The translations under genes and the position numbers were made by a program. Shown here piece by piece: positions 61,779 to 64,000 of a stretch of DNA of 64,000 nucleotides (positions within the stretch are counted from its first letter, which is position 1; each line of letters starts with the position of its first letter). A model generated the notes under the pieces. It ran no database searches. It was not told the DNA's origin and saw only the letters and a list, made by a program, of their open reading frames with translations. The stretch is from positions 5,873 to 69,872 of the forward strand of contig JAWLAN010000024.1 in assembly GCA_041395385.1 (NCBI GenBank). Direction: 5' to 3'. Source of the DNA: JAJVHZ01 sp041395385. GTDB taxonomy: Bacteria > Pseudomonadota > Gammaproteobacteria > JAJPIJ01.

Positions 61779-62843
61779 ATGCTGCGATGGTTGGCGCTGC
61801 TGCTTGCTGTATCGTGCGTCGCGGCGTGCACACGCATCGGTCCGGACACCGTCCGTCACGACCGTTTCGATTACAACACGGCGCTCGCGGACTCCTGGAA
61901 GGAGCAGATCCTCCTCAACATCGTCAAGCTGCGCTACATGGACACGCCCGTGTTCCTGGACGTCGCCTCGATCGTCAGCGGCTACACGGTGGAGAGCACC
62001 CTGAGCGCGGGCGGAGCGATCTTCAACCGGGACGGTGTCGTCCCCGGGGTTCCCGACAGCAGCGTCACGCTGGGCGCGCAGGGCAAGTACACCGACCGGC
62101 CGACCATCACCTACGCGCCGCTCACCGGCCCGCAGTTCATCAAGAGCCTGATGACGCCGCTGCCACCTCCCTCGGTGCTCTTCCTGCTGCAGTCCGGCTA
62201 CCCGGCGGATGCCGTCCTGCCCATCGTGCTGGACGCCCTGAACGGCCTGCAGAACCGCCGCGGGGCTGGCCTGCGGATGCGCGCGGCCGATCCCGGCTTC
62301 TACGAAGCCCTGGATCACCTGCGAAAGGTCCAGGTGTCCGGCGCCGTAGAAATGAACATCATTGCGAAGGACAAGCAGGAGACCGGTCTCATCGTGCTGC
62401 GGCGGCGGGCGGAGGCCGAGGAGGAGAGCCAGGCCCTTCGCAAGCTGCTGGACCTGGATCAGGACGCGACGGAATTCCGGGTGACGTATGGCGGCGCGGC
62501 GCGCAGCCGGACGGAGATCGCCATGCTCACCCGTTCCATGTTCGCCATCATGGTCGAGCTGGCCTCGCACGTGCAGGTGCCCGAGCGCGACGTGATCGAA
62601 CAGCGCGCCGTTCCCGTGCTCGCCGACGATGGCAGCGACAAGCACCGGCCGATCCGCATACTCAGCGCCGCTGCGCAGCCCGCGGACGCGTTCGTCGCCG
62701 CCCCCTACCACGGGCAGTGGTTCTACATCGACGATCGCGACCTGGCGTCGAAACGCACGTTCACGTTCCTGATGCTGCTCTTCACGCTGGCGAACGAGGG
62801 CCCGAAGGAGGGCCTGCCCGTCGTCACCATTCCTGCAGGCTGA
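61779..62843 (+). CDS. Putative lipoprotein of unknown function
   Basis: The 354-aa product has a lipoprotein signal (WLALLLAVSCVAAC, lipobox Cys at residue ~17). The mature part is soluble, with NTALADSWKEQILLNIVKLRYMDTPVFLDVASIVSGYTVE and FITFLMLLFTLANEG-like helices. The NIVKLRYxDxPxFLxVxSI element is conserved in a family of bacterial lipoproteins whose role I cannot name. It ends 38 bp before a membrane-protein gene. The TATGAT promoter and box upstream are described separately. Confidence 0.75.
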   Translation: MLRWLALLLAVSCVAACTRIGPDTVRHDRFDYNTALADSWKEQILLNIVKLRYMDTPVFLDVASIVSGYTVESTLSAGGAIFNRDGVVPGVPDSSVTLGAQGKYTDRPTITYAPLTGPQFIKSLMTPLPPPSVLFLLQSGYPADAVLPIVLDALNGLQNRRGAGLRMRAADPGFYEALDHLRKVQVSGAVEMNIIAKDKQETGLIVLRRRAEAEEESQALRKLLDLDQDATEFRVTYGGAARSRTEIAMLTRSMFAIMVELASHVQVPERDVIEQRAVPVLADDGSDKHRPIRILSAAAQPADAFVAAPYHGQWFYIDDRDLASKRTFTFLMLLFTLANEGPKEGLPVVTIPAG

Positions 62844-62881
62844 ACGTTTTGCGGGGATGATGGTTTCCGGAAGGGCTAGAC

Positions 62882-64000
62882 ATGTCTGAGAGTGAGGTTA
62901 CTGGAACCGCGGGGCGCGCACCACTGTCCGCCTCGCTGCCCGAGCTCGAGAACTTTTCACTCGTCCTCGGGGGACCGCTGTACCAGCTACTTCGCAGGGC
63001 GCGCCTGGAGGAGCGCGTCGAGGATCATCTCCTCCGGCGTGTCGTCGTCATCGCAGGGATCGCCTGGCTGCCGCTACTGCTGTTGTGCCTGGTCGAGGGG
63101 ACGCTGCTCGGCGGGGTCCCGATCCCGTTCCTGGGCGATGTCGAGACGCACGCACGGTTTCTGCTGGTCGTTCCGCTCGTCATCGTCGCAGAACTCCTGG
63201 TTCATCTGCGTATCCGCGCGATCGTCTCCCAGTTCCTCGAACGGCGACTCGTGCCGGACACCGCGCTCGAGCGCTTCCGATCCGCGATCGCCTCGGCAGT
63301 CAGGCTGCGCAATTCCGTGGCGGCGGAGGTGCTGCTCGTGGCTATCCTTTTTCCGTTGGCCTATTACGTCCGGACAGAATACTTCTCGCTGAACGACTCG
63401 ACCTGGTATGCCCGTGTAGAAGACGGCAAGACGACCGCGACGCTGGCGGGAATGTGGTACTGGTGGGTGAGCAATCCGGTTTTCCAGTTCCTGATCTTCA
63501 GATGGTATTTCCGCGTGTTCATCTGGGCGCGGTTCCTCTGGCAGGTCTCGCGCATCGATCTCGATCTGATCCCCACCCATCCGGACCGCAATGGCGGTCT
63601 CGGCTTCCTGGGTGCCAGCGCCTACGCGCTCTCGCCGCTGCTCACCGCCCACGGGGCGGCGTTTGCCGGACTGTTCGCGAATCGCATCTTCTACGAGGGG
63701 GCATCCCTGGCGGACTTCAAGCTCGAGATCGTGGTACTCGTTGCGTTATTGATGGTCATCGTGCTCGGGCCCCTTCTTTTCTTCATGCCGCAGGTCCTCG
63801 CCGGCAAGCGTCGTGGCCTCAGGCAATATGGAAATTTCTTTGCCGAGTTCGGGCGACACTTCGAGGACAAATGGGTGCGCAGCTCCGATCGCCACGGGCC
63901 GGCGATGCTCGGGTCCCCGGACATGTCGTCGCTCGCGGACCTGCAAAGCGCGGTGAACGTCGTCAGGGAGATGAAGGCGCTGCCGTTCGGACGCGACACC
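62882..64000 (+). CDS. Multi-span membrane protein of unknown function (3' end cut by window)
   Basis: From ATG 62882 the frame stays open to the window edge (373 codons, no stop). The product has about five to six membrane spans: VVVIAGIAWLPLLLLCLVEG, FLLVVPLVIVAELLVH, VLLVAILFPLAYYV, the region WYWWVSNPVFQFLIF, and LEIVVLVALLMVIVLGPLLFF. A conserved-looking PTHPDRNGGLGFLG loop sits between. No family was recognised. It starts 38 bp after the lipoprotein and is probably cotranscribed with it. Confidence 0.75.
   Translation, partial: MSESEVTGTAGRAPLSASLPELENFSLVLGGPLYQLLRRARLEERVEDHLLRRVVVIAGIAWLPLLLLCLVEGTLLGGVPIPFLGDVETHARFLLVVPLVIVAELLVHLRIRAIVSQFLERRLVPDTALERFRSAIASAVRLRNSVAAEVLLVAILFPLAYYVRTEYFSLNDSTWYARVEDGKTTATLAGMWYWWVSNPVFQFLIFRWYFRVFIWARFLWQVSRIDLDLIPTHPDRNGGLGFLGASAYALSPLLTAHGAAFAGLFANRIFYEGASLADFKLEIVVLVALLMVIVLGPLLFFMPQVLAGKRRGLRQYGNFFAEFGRHFEDKWVRSSDRHGPAMLGSPDMSSLADLQSAVNVVREMKALPFGRDT

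Overview
The window is high-GC DNA (about two thirds G+C) packed with bacterial genes. It looks like the chromosome of an environmental gammaproteobacterium. The support is a fused aas acyltransferase/acyl-ACP synthetase, the rpsP-rimM-trmD-rplS operon followed by xerD, a fused bifunctional hldE next to hldD and waaA, a pcm-rhodanese-tolC group, dsbC and dusA. The lineage within Gammaproteobacteria (for example Chromatiales or Acidiferrobacterales relatives) cannot be fixed from the sequence alone. No rRNA, tRNA, CRISPR array, insertion sequence or prophage gene was recognised.

Positions 1-24,400 are mostly core functions. They hold phospholipid repair (aas), folate (5-FCL), ribosome and tRNA maturation (rpsP, rimM, trmD, rplS), chromosome dimer resolution (xerD), an orphan GspE/PilB-type ATPase, periplasmic disulfide isomerisation (dsbC), LPS inner-core synthesis (hldE, hldD, waaA), the pcm-rhodanese-tolC-isochorismatase operon, and thiC under a TPP riboswitch with a visible Shine-Dalgarno-sequestering hairpin. 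A Sel1-SPOR protein, two exported proteins of unknown function, dusA and an MFS transporter follow.

Positions 24,300-40,100 are accessory. A large three-GAF/two-PAS histidine kinase is translationally coupled to a FixJ-like response regulator, and a REC-only response regulator lies nearby. Several secreted or membrane proteins follow: GLG1-type Cys-rich, DUF2092-like, a repeat-rich DUF6515-like protein, DUF2254, an HdeA/B-like chaperone, a glycine-zipper protein and a DUF3943 protein. Between them are catabolic ornithine carbamoyltransferase plus carbamate kinase (arcB-arcC) and an AI-2E-family permease.

Positions 40,200-48,600 hold a leftward operon for C4/acetyl-CoA energy metabolism: a PhaC-like DUF3141 protein, phosphotransacetylase, acetate kinase, 3-hydroxybutyrate dehydrogenase, both CoA-transferase subunits, a FabI-type reductase and a GNAT acetyltransferase. 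A small RRM protein follows. Divergent from it, 49,267-54,531 is a rightward run of PPK2, a coiled-coil protein, a VIT-like membrane protein, a SulP transporter and a BASS-like transporter. Positions 54,786-60,560 hold a parvulin-type PPIase, a HupE/UreJ-like membrane protein and two tandem DUF3604 proteins with PHP-like metal-site motifs. An outer-membrane-type protein, a lipoprotein and a truncated multi-span membrane protein close the window.

The most interesting signal is a dispersed 16-bp box, consensus GGACCAAnGTCYAATW. It lies upstream of six accessory transcription units (28793, 38881, 49045 on the minus strand, 49157, 54610, 61712), with a weaker seventh at 20596. In every case the box points toward a downstream gene. 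A -10-like hexamer with the key A2 and T6 starts 36-38 nt from the box start, exactly 37 in five cases. This is the geometry of an activator bound near -42. The box resembles the DosR/DevR type of operator, and the GAF kinase/FixJ-like pair at 24,347-28,167 is a candidate regulator. If so, much of the right half of the window (PHA/acetate metabolism, polyphosphate, transport, DUF3604 cluster) would be one stress or low-oxygen regulon.
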